Positions 18,916 to 28,083 of a DNA stretch of 64,000 bases are shown one piece after another; the first letter of the stretch is position 1, and each line of letters starts with the position of its first letter. A model generated the notes under the pieces. It ran no database searches, was not told the DNA's origin, and was given only the letters and a program-made list of their open reading frames with translations. Source of the stretch: Pseudonocardia sp. (GTDB lineage Bacteria; Actinomycetota; Actinomycetes; Mycobacteriales; Pseudonocardiaceae); assembly GCF_025965585.1 (NCBI RefSeq), contig NZ_JAOPWR010000208.1, forward strand, positions 1-64,000, in the 5' to 3' direction. A program made the translations under genes and the position numbers.

Positions 18916-20373
18916 ATGCGCCACGGTGCGCTCTCCGGTCTGCGCCACCGTTCCCCGGTGCACGGCCTGGACCGGCGCCGTCTCGGCCCGCTCGAGGTGC
19001 TCGCGCAGTCGGTGTCCACCGCGGCGCCCGCTGCCGCGATGGCGGCCGCCCCGGCCATCGCCGCCACCACCGCGGGCTCCGGCACCATCTGGTCGTTCGT
19101 CGTGGCCATGGCGGTGTCGCTGCTCATCGGCTCCTGCATCGGCCGCTTCACCCGCCGTATGGCCGTCGCGGGCTCGCTCTACAGCCTGACGGCCAAGGGC
19201 ATGGGGCCCGTCGCGGCGTTCACCTCCGGGGTGGCGCTGCTCGTCGGCTACGGCGTGCTGGCCACCGCCGCGCTGGTCGGCTCGGCCACCTACATCGGCG
19301 CATTCCTGGTCAGGCTGGGCATCGCGGCCGGCGGATCGCAGCCGGTCACGGTGGTGGCCGTGCTCGTGCTGGGCCTGCTCGCAACGGGCGGGGTGCTCGC
19401 TCGCGTGCGGCTCTCGGCCCGCGTCGTGCTGCTCGTCGAGGCGGTGTCGATCAGCCTGATGATCGGCGTGTTCGTGGTGCTGCTGAGCGTCACGCCGGGC
19501 GTCCCCGCGCCGGTCTCCGCGGCGCCCGGCCCGGGCCTGGCCGGGCTCGCGGCGGGCGTGCTGCCCGCGCTGAGCGCGTTCATCGGCTTCGAGGCGGCCA
19601 CGGCGCTGGGCGTGGAGGCGCGCCGGCCGTTCCGTGCGATCCCCCGCGTCGTGATGGGGACGGCAGGGGTGGCCGGGGTGCTCTACCTGTTCGCCACCTT
19701 CACGCAGCTGGTCGGGTTCGCGGGCACCTCGGCAGGGCTCGCCGCCGTGGCGGAGCCGGTGCCCGCCCTCGCGATCGCGCTCGGCCGGCCGTGGCTCGCG
19801 CTGGTGCTCGACCTCGGCATCGCGATGTCGTTCGCGGCCTGCTCGCTGGCGACCCTGAACGTGCTGGTCCGGGTGGTGTTCTCGATGGCCCGTGACGGGA
19901 TCGCCCCGGCAGCCCTCGGCGCCACGCACCGCCGGCTGCAGACCCCGCACATCGCGATCGCGGTGGTGATGCCGGTGGTCGTGGGCGTCCCGGCGGCGCT
20001 ACTCGCTGCGGGGCTCCCCGCCGCGCAGGTGCTGGCCGACCTGCTCACGCTGTCCACCTTCGGCTACCTGGTGGCCTACCTGCTCGTCTGCCTCGCCGCG
20101 CCCCTCTTCCTGCGCCGCATCGGCGAGCTCACCGCGCCCCCGGTGGTGGTCACCGCGGTGGTCGTGCCGGTGCTGCTGGTGGTGCTCGTCGCGTTCGTCG
20201 TCTCGGCGTGGGGCGGGGTGGTCCCGGTCCTCATCGGGGTGCTGCTCATCGTCGGACTCGCCTGGCTGGGATGGCTGCGCCTGCACCGTCCCGCGGCGCT
20301 GGCCGGCATCGGCGTCTACGACGAGACGGTGACGGCCGACGTGCTGGGTGCCGCACCGGGACGGGCCGCGTGA
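18916..20373 (+). CDS. APC family amino acid permease
   Basis: 12-TM organisation; LSAFIGFEAATALGVEARRPFRAIPRVVMGT. Confidence 0.85.
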   Translation: MRHGALSGLRHRSPVHGLDRRRLGPLEVLAQSVSTAAPAAAMAAAPAIAATTAGSGTIWSFVVAMAVSLLIGSCIGRFTRRMAVAGSLYSLTAKGMGPVAAFTSGVALLVGYGVLATAALVGSATYIGAFLVRLGIAAGGSQPVTVVAVLVLGLLATGGVLARVRLSARVVLLVEAVSISLMIGVFVVLLSVTPGVPAPVSAAPGPGLAGLAAGVLPALSAFIGFEAATALGVEARRPFRAIPRVVMGTAGVAGVLYLFATFTQLVGFAGTSAGLAAVAEPVPALAIALGRPWLALVLDLGIAMSFAACSLATLNVLVRVVFSMARDGIAPAALGATHRRLQTPHIAIAVVMPVVVGVPAALLAAGLPAAQVLADLLTLSTFGYLVAYLLVCLAAPLFLRRIGELTAPPVVVTAVVVPVLLVVLVAFVVSAWGGVVPVLIGVLLIVGLAWLGWLRLHRPAALAGIGVYDETVTADVLGAAPGRAA

Positions 20374-21122
20374 CGTCCCTCGACCCGGTCCCGATCTCCG
20401 GGCGCCAGCCCCGCGCGGTGCGCAGTGCGCTCGCGGTGCTCGAGGAGGTGGTCGCCGCGGGCCCCGGGGTCACGGCGAAGGAGATCTCGGCCGCCCTCCA
20501 GCTGCCCCAGGCCACCACCTACCGGCTGCTCAACCTTCTGGTCGGCGAGGAGTACCTGGTGCGCCTGCCCGATCTCAGGGGCTTCGCACTCGGCCGCCGG
20601 GCCGCCCGGCTCGCCCTGCCGGTGGTGCCGACGCCACCGGCCGCAGCGCGCGCCGTGCTGGGGCACCTGCGCGGGATGGTGCGCTGGGGCGTACACCTGG
20701 CGTCGTTCCGCACCGGGCAGGTGACGCTCGTCGACCGCGACCCCGACCACCCGCCGAGCGAGGACGTCGTGCTCGCCCGGCACCCGCACGCGTCGGCGCT
20801 GGGCCTGCTGCTGCTCGCCGACCAGCCCGACCGGCGCGCGCTGGCCCACGATCTGCGCCCGCTCACCGCGCACACCGTCACCGACCAGGGAGAGCTCGAC
20901 GCCCGGATCCACGCCGTCGGTGCGGCCGACCTCGCCCGGCAGTGCGGCCAGGTGCGCGCCGACCGCGGTTGCATCGCCGTCCCGGTGCGCGAGGCCGGCA
21001 CCGGCGCGCTCGTGGCCGGGCTCGCGCTGTGCGGGCCCGCCCAGCGCGTGGCCGAGCCCAACGAGGAGCTCGTCGCGCTGCTGCGGGAGCACGCCGAGCA
21101 CCTGGTGCCGCTGCTGTCCTGA
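20370..21122 (+). CDS. IclR-like transcriptional regulator
   Basis: AVRSALAVLEEVVAAGPGVTAKEISAALQLPQATTYRLLNLLVGEEYLVRL; GTGA overlap with upstream permease. Confidence 0.8.
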   Translation: MTSLDPVPISGRQPRAVRSALAVLEEVVAAGPGVTAKEISAALQLPQATTYRLLNLLVGEEYLVRLPDLRGFALGRRAARLALPVVPTPPAAARAVLGHLRGMVRWGVHLASFRTGQVTLVDRDPDHPPSEDVVLARHPHASALGLLLLADQPDRRALAHDLRPLTAHTVTDQGELDARIHAVGAADLARQCGQVRADRGCIAVPVREAGTGALVAGLALCGPAQRVAEPNEELVALLREHAEHLVPLLS

Positions 21123-21145
21123 CACGGCTGCTTCCCCCGGAACGA

Positions 21146-21182
21146 CCCGTCCCGCCCGGTGGGGAGCGCCGGGCGGGACGGG
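21146..21182. terminator. Bidirectional hairpin between convergent IclR gene and GH16
   Basis: 14-bp perfect stem CCCGTCCCGCCCGG / CCGGGCGGGACGGG with 9-nt loop. Confidence 0.75.
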
Positions 21183-21205
21183 GTGGAGCGGTGCGAGGAG
21201 GTCTG

Positions 21206-22312
21206 TTACTTGTAGATCCGCACGTAGTCCACCTGCATCTCGGCGGGTTGCATCGAGGTCCCGCCGAAGTTGTCGAGCTGGATCGCGAGGTGCATCGGTA
21301 CGTCCGGGATCGTCTCGCTCCGCGTGCTCTGGAACCACTGCTTGCCGTCGATGTAGCCGGTGACGCTGCCGGGCTCCCAGTCCACGGCGTAGTTGTGCCA
21401 CTGGGTGATGTCGAGGTTCTGCTGCGCCGACACCTGCTGGTTGGACGAGCTGAAGTGCAGGTTGAAGCTGACGTCGTTCGAGTCGCTGGTGGTCTCGGCG
21501 AAGTCGATCTCCGGCGGCCACCCGTTCTCCGGCCACAGCAGGAGCACGGGGTGGTAGAGGCCGCCGCCGCTCGGGAAGCGCGCGCGGACCTCCCACTTGC
21601 CGTAGGTCTGGTTGTCGTTCCAGGCCATGCCGCCGCTGTTGCCGCCCGAGTCGCCGTTGATGGTCAGCATGCCGTTCCCGACGCTGATCGCGTCCGGGGT
21701 GCGGCGGCCGTTGCCGCCGTTCCCCGCACCGTCGTAGGCCCCCCAGCTCGAACCCAGGCTGCTGCCGCCGAACTCGTCGCCGGCGATCTTGCTCCAGCCG
21801 AACGCGGCCGCGGCCTGCACACCGCCGGTCGCTGCGGCCACAGCCTTCTTGACCGGAGCGGGCACGGGCTTGCGCACCTTCGGCTTCGGTTCGGGCTTCG
21901 GCGTGATGGTCGGGGCCGCCGGCGTGGTGGTCGGCGTGTTGCCCGCGGAAGGGGCGGCCGGGGCGATCTCCAGCGGTGCGGGGTCGTTCGCCACCAGCGC
22001 CGAGCTGAGCTCGGGACCGGCCACGGTCTGCTCCTTCGGCGGGCTGACGATCGCGGCGATCGTGGCGGCCACCAGCATCACGACGGCACCGGCGGCCAGC
22101 GGGGCGAGACGGCGGGTCAGGGTGCGGTTCGACCCGGACCCGGACCCGGACCCGGACTCGGGAGCGGCGGTGGTGACGACGGCGGCACGGCGGTGCCGTC
22201 CTGTCTCCTCGGTCGGCGAGCCGTGCTCGGCCGAGATCCGCGCGATCAGCTCGGTCGGGGACTCCGAACGATCATCCGCAGCGGAACGTTTCCGTCGCAT
22301 GGCCCGTGACAC
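21206..22312 (-). CDS. Glycoside hydrolase family 16 protein with TM anchor
   Basis: WPPEIDFAETTSDSNDVSFNLHF (ExDxxE), WHNYAVDWEPGSVTGYIDGKQWF; one TM and a (GS)n linker. Confidence 0.9.
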   Translation of the reverse strand: MSRAMRRKRSAADDRSESPTELIARISAEHGSPTEETGRHRRAAVVTTAAPESGSGSGSGSNRTLTRRLAPLAAGAVVMLVAATIAAIVSPPKEQTVAGPELSSALVANDPAPLEIAPAAPSAGNTPTTTPAAPTITPKPEPKPKVRKPVPAPVKKAVAAATGGVQAAAAFGWSKIAGDEFGGSSLGSSWGAYDGAGNGGNGRRTPDAISVGNGMLTINGDSGGNSGGMAWNDNQTYGKWEVRARFPSGGGLYHPVLLLWPENGWPPEIDFAETTSDSNDVSFNLHFSSSNQQVSAQQNLDITQWHNYAVDWEPGSVTGYIDGKQWFQSTRSETIPDVPMHLAIQLDNFGGTSMQPAEMQVDYVRIYK

Positions 22313-22544
22313 TAGGGAAGGTCACACCCTGTGATCACTAAACCTGAGAGCGAAGGTTGCTCGTCGTCGCCCACAGGTCGCTCACGCGCGCCGGAATGCA
22401 CCCGAACGGTCGGTATTCTCAGGATCTGTACTCCGTTCGGAGCAGCGAGGCTCTCAGCTGTGGGGAAAAGCCTGCGATCAAGTGGGTGATGTCGCTCCGT
22501 TAGTCGATTGTTATCCCCGACCGGACGGGGCAAGGTGGACGGCG

Positions 22545-23279
22545 ATGCTCCCCGTCGCTCCCCCGGGGGGTGCGTCCTCGCCCGCGCCGACGGTCCTGTC
22601 GGCCCTGCGTGCGTCCGTACCCCCGAACGATCATGTCCTGCTGGCGCTGCCCCCCACGGCCGCGTCGGCCTCCGTGCTGCGCAGCCTCCGTTCCGATGGG
22701 GTCACGGTGAGCCCCGTCAGTGACGGCATCGGCGTACTCGACGCCGTGCGCTCGCGCGACCCCGCCCTGCTGGTGCTCGACGTCGAGCTACCGGGGCCCG
22801 ACCAGGCAGCGGTGCTGGCCGCCGTCCAGTCGGAGGCGCCGAACGTGCCGGTCATCGCCGTCACCCCCCGCGACCGGCGAGCGGCCCTGCTCGGCCAGCT
22901 GCGCGGCGACCGCGACGACTACGTGGTGCGCCCGTTCGCCGTCGACGAGCTCGCGGCGCGCATCCGGCTGCGGCTGCAGCTCGGCCAGGTCGTCGAGAAC
23001 ACCGTGCTGCGCCGGGGCGAGCTGACCGTCGACACCGAGTTCGGCGAGGTCAGCGTGGACGGCCAGGCGGTGTCGCTGTCGCCCACCGAGTACGCGCTGC
23101 TGATGGCGCTGCTCGGCGCACCCGGCCACGTCGTGCCGCCGGACCGGCTGGCCCGCGAGGTCTGGTCCGAGCCGGCGTCGGCCAACCTCGTGCAGGTCTA
23201 CATCTCCTACCTGCGCCGCAAGATCGGCCCGGAGCGCATCCGCACGGTGCGCGGCGAGGGGTACGTCCTGGAGGCCTGA
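22545..23279 (+). CDS. OmpR-type winged-helix response regulator, atypical receiver
   Basis: LLVLDVELPGPDQ receiver plus LSPTEYALLMALLGAPGHVV...VYISYLRRKIGPERIRTVRGEGYVLEA. Confidence 0.88.
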   Translation: MLPVAPPGGASSPAPTVLSALRASVPPNDHVLLALPPTAASASVLRSLRSDGVTVSPVSDGIGVLDAVRSRDPALLVLDVELPGPDQAAVLAAVQSEAPNVPVIAVTPRDRRAALLGQLRGDRDDYVVRPFAVDELAARIRLRLQLGQVVENTVLRRGELTVDTEFGEVSVDGQAVSLSPTEYALLMALLGAPGHVVPPDRLAREVWSEPASANLVQVYISYLRRKIGPERIRTVRGEGYVLEA

Positions 23280-23437
23280 AGCCGCTCCCGAAGCTCTGGG
23301 CTGAACGGGTGACGTCAGGTCGATAACACTTCGGACGTCACCGCCGTTTGTGGCGTGCGCGACGGATTTGTCCGTGCTACTCAATGCGCACCGTAGTCGC
23401 GAGGGGCGCGACCCGGAGTCAGTCGGGAGACACAACC

Positions 23438-23710
23438 ATGCTCGGCAGCATCATCGGCGCGATCGTCATCGGTCTGATCCTCGGCGTGCTCGCACGGCTC
23501 ATCCTTCCGGGCAAGCAGGACATCCCGCTGTGGCTGACCATCGTGGTCGGCATCGTCGCGGCCTTCATCGGTACCTACATCGCCCGGCTGTTCCACGTGG
23601 ACCAGACGTCGGGATTCGACTGGATCAAGCACATCACCCAGCTCATCGTGGCGATCATCGGGATCGCCCTGGTGGCCGGCATCTACAGCAGGCGCGGGGT
23701 GAAGAGCTGA
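23438..23710 (+). CDS. GlsB/YeaQ/YmgE family stress-response membrane protein
   Basis: MLGSIIGAIVIGLILGVLARLILPGKQDIPLWLTIVVGIVAAFIGTYIA. Confidence 0.88.
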   Translation: MLGSIIGAIVIGLILGVLARLILPGKQDIPLWLTIVVGIVAAFIGTYIARLFHVDQTSGFDWIKHITQLIVAIIGIALVAGIYSRRGVKS

Positions 23711-23727
23711 CGCACCTGCGGACCACG

Positions 23728-23761
23728 ACGGCCCGGTCCCGCTTCGGCGGGGCCGGGCCGT
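23728..23761 (+). terminator. Hairpin terminator downstream of YeaQ-like gene
   Basis: ACGGCCCGGTCCCGC-TTCG-GCGGGGCCGGGCCGT, 15-bp stem with one G-U. Confidence 0.7.
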
Positions 23762-23793
23762 TCGTCGTCCGGGGTGCGCAGGAGTGTCTGTAG

Positions 23794-24846
23794 CTATCGG
23801 TCGAAAGTCCCAGCCGCCGCCACGAACGTGTCGTTCTCCTCGGGGGCGGAGACGGTGACGCGCACGCCGTCGGGGTGGAACGGGCGCACCACGACCTTGT
23901 GGTCCAGGCAGTGCGCGGCGAAGTCGGCCGTGCGGTCGCCGAGGGAGACCCACACGAAGTTCGACTGGGTGGGCGGCACGGTGAAGCCGAGCGCCAGCAG
24001 GGCGTGGCGCACGCGGTCGCGTTCGGTGGCCACCTCGGCGCACGCGGCGAGCAGGTTCGCGGCGTCGTCCAGCGCCGCGACGGCGCCGGCCTGCGCGAGC
24101 GTGCTCACGCTGAACGGCGCGCAGACCTTGCGCAGCGCCGTGGCCACCTCGGGCGCGCCGACCGCGTAGCCGACCCGCAGCGCGGCCAGGCGGTAGGCCT
24201 TGGAGAACGTGCGGAGCACCACGAGGTTCGGGTGGGCGTCGATCAGGGACATGCCGTCCACGGCGTCGGGATCGGTGACGTACTCGTGGTAGGCCTCGTC
24301 CAGCGCCACGAGCACATCCGGGCCGACGGCGGCCAGGAAGCGCTCCATCTCGGCGCGCGTGACGGCGGTGCCCGTCGGGTTGTTGGGGCTGCACACCATG
24401 ATCAGGCGCGTGCGCGGGGTGACCGCGGCGGCCATCGCGTCGAGGTCGTGGCGGAAGTCCCCGTCCAGTGGCACCGTGACGGCGGTGGCCGCGCCGATCT
24501 GCGTGACGATCGGATAGGCCTCGAACGACCGCCAGGCGAAGATCACCTCGTCGGTGGGGTCGAAGCAGGCGATCTGCACGAGCTGCTGGCAGATGCTCAC
24601 CGATCCGCAGCCGACCGCGATCCGCGCCGCGTCCACGCCGAGGTACTCGGCCAGCCGCGCCGTGAGGCGTGTGGCCGCGAGGTCCGGGTAGCGGTTGCCG
24701 GCCGCCGCGGCCTCGGCGATCGCGGCGAGCACCGGGGCGCTCGGGGGCAGCGGCACCTCGTTGCTCGCGAGCTTGGTCAGCCCGGGGATCGCCCGGCCCG
24801 GCACGTAGGCGGGGAGGCTGTCGAGATCGGCGCGGATGAGCGTCAT
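23794..24846 (-). CDS. hisC: Histidinol-phosphate / aromatic amino acid aminotransferase
   Basis: KLASNEVPLPPSAPVLAAIAEAAAAGNRYPD...CSPNNPTGTAVTRAEM...LRTFSKAYRLAALRVGYAVG. Confidence 0.88.
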   Translation of the reverse strand: MTLIRADLDSLPAYVPGRAIPGLTKLASNEVPLPPSAPVLAAIAEAAAAGNRYPDLAATRLTARLAEYLGVDAARIAVGCGSVSICQQLVQIACFDPTDEVIFAWRSFEAYPIVTQIGAATAVTVPLDGDFRHDLDAMAAAVTPRTRLIMVCSPNNPTGTAVTRAEMERFLAAVGPDVLVALDEAYHEYVTDPDAVDGMSLIDAHPNLVVLRTFSKAYRLAALRVGYAVGAPEVATALRKVCAPFSVSTLAQAGAVAALDDAANLLAACAEVATERDRVRHALLALGFTVPPTQSNFVWVSLGDRTADFAAHCLDHKVVVRPFHPDGVRVTVSAPEENDTFVAAAGTFDR

Positions 24847-24907
24847 GAGAGTCACCCTAATTGCGCCCCGCGCGGTCCGTGGCAGGGTGTCGTGCCAGGC
24901 TGTGGGC

Positions 24908-25606
24908 ATGACCGACATCCGGACGGAGACCGTCCCCCTGGTGGACGGCAGCGCGCTGCGACTCACCGTGGCGGAGCCGGTCAGCTCGATCCGCGGCGGG
25001 ATCGTGGTGTTGCACGAGGCCCGGGGCGTCACCGACGCCGTGCGTGGGCTCGTGGGCGGGCTCGCCGGCGACGGCTGGCTGGTCGTGGCCCCCCACCTCT
25101 ACCACCGCGACGGCGCGGACGTGCTGGACGGCGACGAGGGGCAGGTGCAGGAACAGGTCGACCGGCTCGACGGCGAGCAGGTCATGGCCGACACCGACAC
25201 CGCGTTCGGCTGGCTGGCCGAGCACGACATCAGCGCCGACCGCATGGGCGTCATCGGGTTCGACCTGGGCGGCTCGGTTGCCCTGCTGGTGGCGGCCCAA
25301 CGCACGCTGGGCGCCGCCGTCACGGTGGCGGGTGACCGCGTCGGCGCCGCGCCGTCGGCCCAGCTGACGGCGCTGGTCGACGCCGCGAAGGGCCTCACCT
25401 GCCCGTGGCTGGGCATCTACGGCGAGTCGGCCGAGGGTGAGACGGACGCGGGGGTCGACCGGCTGCGCGTCGCGGCGTCGTCGTCGGAGGTGGCCACGGA
25501 CGTGGTGGTCTACCCCCGCCGGGAGAACCGCTTCGACGACGACCCCGACACCGCCGCCGACGCCTGGCAGCGCACGCTGAACTGGTTCGACTCCCACCTG
25601 CGGTGA
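24908..25606 (+). CDS. Dienelactone hydrolase family protein
   Basis: GGIVVLHEARGVTDAVRGLVGGLAGDGWLVVAPHLYHR...MGVIGFDLGGSVALLVAA. Confidence 0.85.
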   Translation: MTDIRTETVPLVDGSALRLTVAEPVSSIRGGIVVLHEARGVTDAVRGLVGGLAGDGWLVVAPHLYHRDGADVLDGDEGQVQEQVDRLDGEQVMADTDTAFGWLAEHDISADRMGVIGFDLGGSVALLVAAQRTLGAAVTVAGDRVGAAPSAQLTALVDAAKGLTCPWLGIYGESAEGETDAGVDRLRVAASSSEVATDVVVYPRRENRFDDDPDTAADAWQRTLNWFDSHLR

Positions 25607-25674
25607 CCGCGCCGCGGTCGTGGCGTCCGGGGGCGGCTCTGGCGCGCCGCCCGCCGGGATTGCATGCTGACGGC

Positions 25675-27639
25675 ATGGCTGAGACCCCCGACGTCCTGTG
25701 GGTTCCCGATCCCGACCACGCGGGTCCGATGACCGCGTTCGCCGAGTGGGTGCACGAGCACCGCGGCGTCGACACGTCGGACTACTCGGCTCTGCACGCC
25801 TGGTCGGTGGCGGACCTCGACGGCTTCTGGTCGGCAGCGGCGGAGTTCCTCGGCGTCCGGTTCAGCACACCGCCCACGGCGGTCCTGGGGTCGCGGGAGA
25901 TGCCGGGCGCGGAGTGGTTCCCGGGCTCGACCCTCAACTACGCCGAACACGCCCTCGAGTCCGGCCCCGGTCGCGAGGACGACGACGTCGCCCTGATCTT
26001 CGCCCGCGAGGACGGCCTCGAGCGAACCGTCACCCACGCCGAACTCCGTGACGCCGTCGGGCGCGCCCGGGCCGGCCTCGTCCGCGCCGGTGTGGGTCGC
26101 GGTGACCGGGTGGTCGCGCTGGCCCCCAACTCCACCGAGACGCTCGTGGCGTTCCTGGCCGCGGCCAGCCTGGGCGCGATCTGGTCGTCCTGCTCGCCGG
26201 ACTTCGGCGCCCGAGCGGTGCACGACCGCTTCGCGCAGATCGAGCCGACCGTCCTCGTCGCCGTCGACGGGTACGTCTACGGCGGCAAGCGCTACGACAT
26301 CCGTCCGACGGTGACGGCGCTGCAGGCCCAGCTCCCCACGCTCCGGCAGACGGTCCTCGTCCCGTACCTCGACGACACGGCGACCCTCGATGCCACCACG
26401 CCGTGGGCGGAGTTCACCGCCGAGGCCGGGCCGCTGGAGTTCGAGCCGGTGCCGTTCGACCACCCGCTGTGGGTGCTCTACTCGTCGGGCACCACCGGCC
26501 TGCCCAAGGGCATCGTGCACGGCCACGGCGGCATCGTGATCGAGCACATGAAGGCGCTTCGCCTGCACATGGAGCTCGGCCCGGACGAGCGGTTCTTCTG
26601 GTTCACCACCACCGGCTGGATGATGTGGAACCTGCTCATCGGCGGGCTCCTCGTCGGTTCGACGATCGTGCTGTTCGACGGCAACCCCGGCTACCCCGAC
26701 CTCGGGACGCTGTGGAAGCTCGCGGAACGTCACCGCGTCACGTACTTCGGGGTGTCGGCGCCCTACATCCAGTCGTCGCTCAAGGCCGGTCTGCGTCCGC
26801 GCGACCAGTTCGACCTCGCCTCGCTGCGCGCCATCGGGTCCACCGGCGCGCCGCTGTCGGTGGAGGGTTTCCGCTGGGTCGGCGACGCCGTGGGCGAGCA
26901 CATCCAGATCTGCTCGGTCTCCGGCGGCACCGACGTGTGCGCCGCGTTCGTCGGGTCGGCGCCGACCGTGCCTGTGTGGCTCGGGGAGATCTCCTGCGCG
27001 GCGCTGGGCGCCGACGTGGTCGCCTACGACGAGTCGGGCGAGGAGCTCCACGACGAGGTGGGCGAGCTCGTGCTGACGAAGCCCACCCCGTCGATGCCGG
27101 TGATGTTCTGGAACGACCCGGACGGCACGCGCCTGCGCGAGGCCTACTTCGAGGAGTTCCCCGGCGTCTGGCGGCACGGCGACTGGGTACGCCTCACCCC
27201 GCGCGGTTCCTACGTGATCTACGGCCGCAGCGACTCCACGCTCAACCGCGGCGGCGTCCGCATGGGCACCGCCGACTTCTACGCGGTGGTCGAGGGCTTC
27301 GAGGAGATCGCCGACTCGCTGGTGATCGACACCACCGAGCTCGGCGCGAAGGACGAGGGGGCGCTGCTGTGTTTCCTCGTGCTCGCCGCCGGTGTCTCGA
27401 TCGAGGACGTCGAGCCCCGGCTGCGCAAGGTGCTGCGCTCCGAGCTCTCGCCCCGTCACGTGCCCGACCGGTTCGTCGTGGTCGACGCGATCCCGCGCAC
27501 CCTCAACGGCAAGAAGTGCGAGGTGCCGGTCAAGAAGATCCTGGCCGGAGTGGCCCCGGACAAGGCCGTGAGCCGCGGCGCGCTGCAGAACCCGGACGCC
27601 CTCGGCCCCTTCCTCGCCCTGGCGTCCGGGGGGTCGTGA
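25675..27639 (+). CDS. Acetoacetate-CoA ligase
   Basis: Full length; YSSGTTGLPKGIVHGHGGIVIEHMKALRLHMELGPDERFFWFTTTGWMMWN, LNGKKCEVPVKKIL. Confidence 0.93.
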   Translation: MAETPDVLWVPDPDHAGPMTAFAEWVHEHRGVDTSDYSALHAWSVADLDGFWSAAAEFLGVRFSTPPTAVLGSREMPGAEWFPGSTLNYAEHALESGPGREDDDVALIFAREDGLERTVTHAELRDAVGRARAGLVRAGVGRGDRVVALAPNSTETLVAFLAAASLGAIWSSCSPDFGARAVHDRFAQIEPTVLVAVDGYVYGGKRYDIRPTVTALQAQLPTLRQTVLVPYLDDTATLDATTPWAEFTAEAGPLEFEPVPFDHPLWVLYSSGTTGLPKGIVHGHGGIVIEHMKALRLHMELGPDERFFWFTTTGWMMWNLLIGGLLVGSTIVLFDGNPGYPDLGTLWKLAERHRVTYFGVSAPYIQSSLKAGLRPRDQFDLASLRAIGSTGAPLSVEGFRWVGDAVGEHIQICSVSGGTDVCAAFVGSAPTVPVWLGEISCAALGADVVAYDESGEELHDEVGELVLTKPTPSMPVMFWNDPDGTRLREAYFEEFPGVWRHGDWVRLTPRGSYVIYGRSDSTLNRGGVRMGTADFYAVVEGFEEIADSLVIDTTELGAKDEGALLCFLVLAAGVSIEDVEPRLRKVLRSELSPRHVPDRFVVVDAIPRTLNGKKCEVPVKKILAGVAPDKAVSRGALQNPDALGPFLALASGGS

Positions 27640-27693
27640 AACCGCTGGACGGGCCTGTGTAACCTTGGGCCCGCAGGAGGCCGCAAGGCTTCG

Positions 27694-27783
27694 GGAGGCT
27701 TCGCCTAGTCTGGTCTATGGCGCCGCACTGCTAATGCGGTTTGGGGTCACCCCCCATCCCGGGTTCAAATCCCGGAGCCTCCG
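27694..27783 (+). tRNA. tRNA-Ser (anticodon GCT)
   Basis: GGAGGCT/AGCCTCC acceptor, CCGCACTGCTAATGCGG anticodon arm, T-arm CGGGTTCAAATCCCGG. Confidence 0.93.
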
Positions 27784-27785
27784 CG

Positions 27786-27813
27786 CTGGGACGGCCTTGC
27801 TAGGCTGTCCCAG
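27786..27813 (+). terminator. Hairpin between tRNA-Ser(GCT) and tRNA-Arg
   Basis: CTGGGACGGCC-TTGCTA-GGCTGTCCCAG. Confidence 0.5.
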
Positions 27814-27829
27814 TACAACTCAAGATCAT

Positions 27830-27902
27830 GCGCCCGTAGCTCAACGGATAGAGCATCTGACTACGGATCAGAAGGTTGGGGGTTCGAATCCCTTCGGGCG
27901 CA
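27830..27902 (+). tRNA. tRNA-Arg (anticodon ACG)
   Basis: GCGCCCG/CGGGCGC acceptor, CTGACTACGGATCAG anticodon arm, GGGGGTTCGAATCCC T-arm. Confidence 0.95.
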
Positions 27903-27913
27903 CAAGATCGACA

Positions 27914-27946
27914 CTAGCCCTGACCAGCATGACCGGTCAGGGCTAG
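27914..27946 (+). terminator. Hairpin downstream of tRNA-Arg
   Basis: 12-bp perfect stem CTAGCCCTGACC / GGTCAGGGCTAG followed by GTTATTTCTC. Confidence 0.7.
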
Positions 27947-28083
27947 GTTATTTCTCTAGCCGCATAGTTGATCTCTGGCCACGGTCCTGGCCACGAACGT
28001 GGGTAGCTTCCCCGCTGTGACCACGAGCGAGGTGCCCGCCGGTAGCCGGCGACGCGGCGGCATCCGTCGGCACGGCCCGGCGG

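Noticed and set aside
22131-22160. Short tandem repeat gacccg x ~5
   Set aside because: Encodes the (GS)n linker of the GH16 protein; not an independent repeat element
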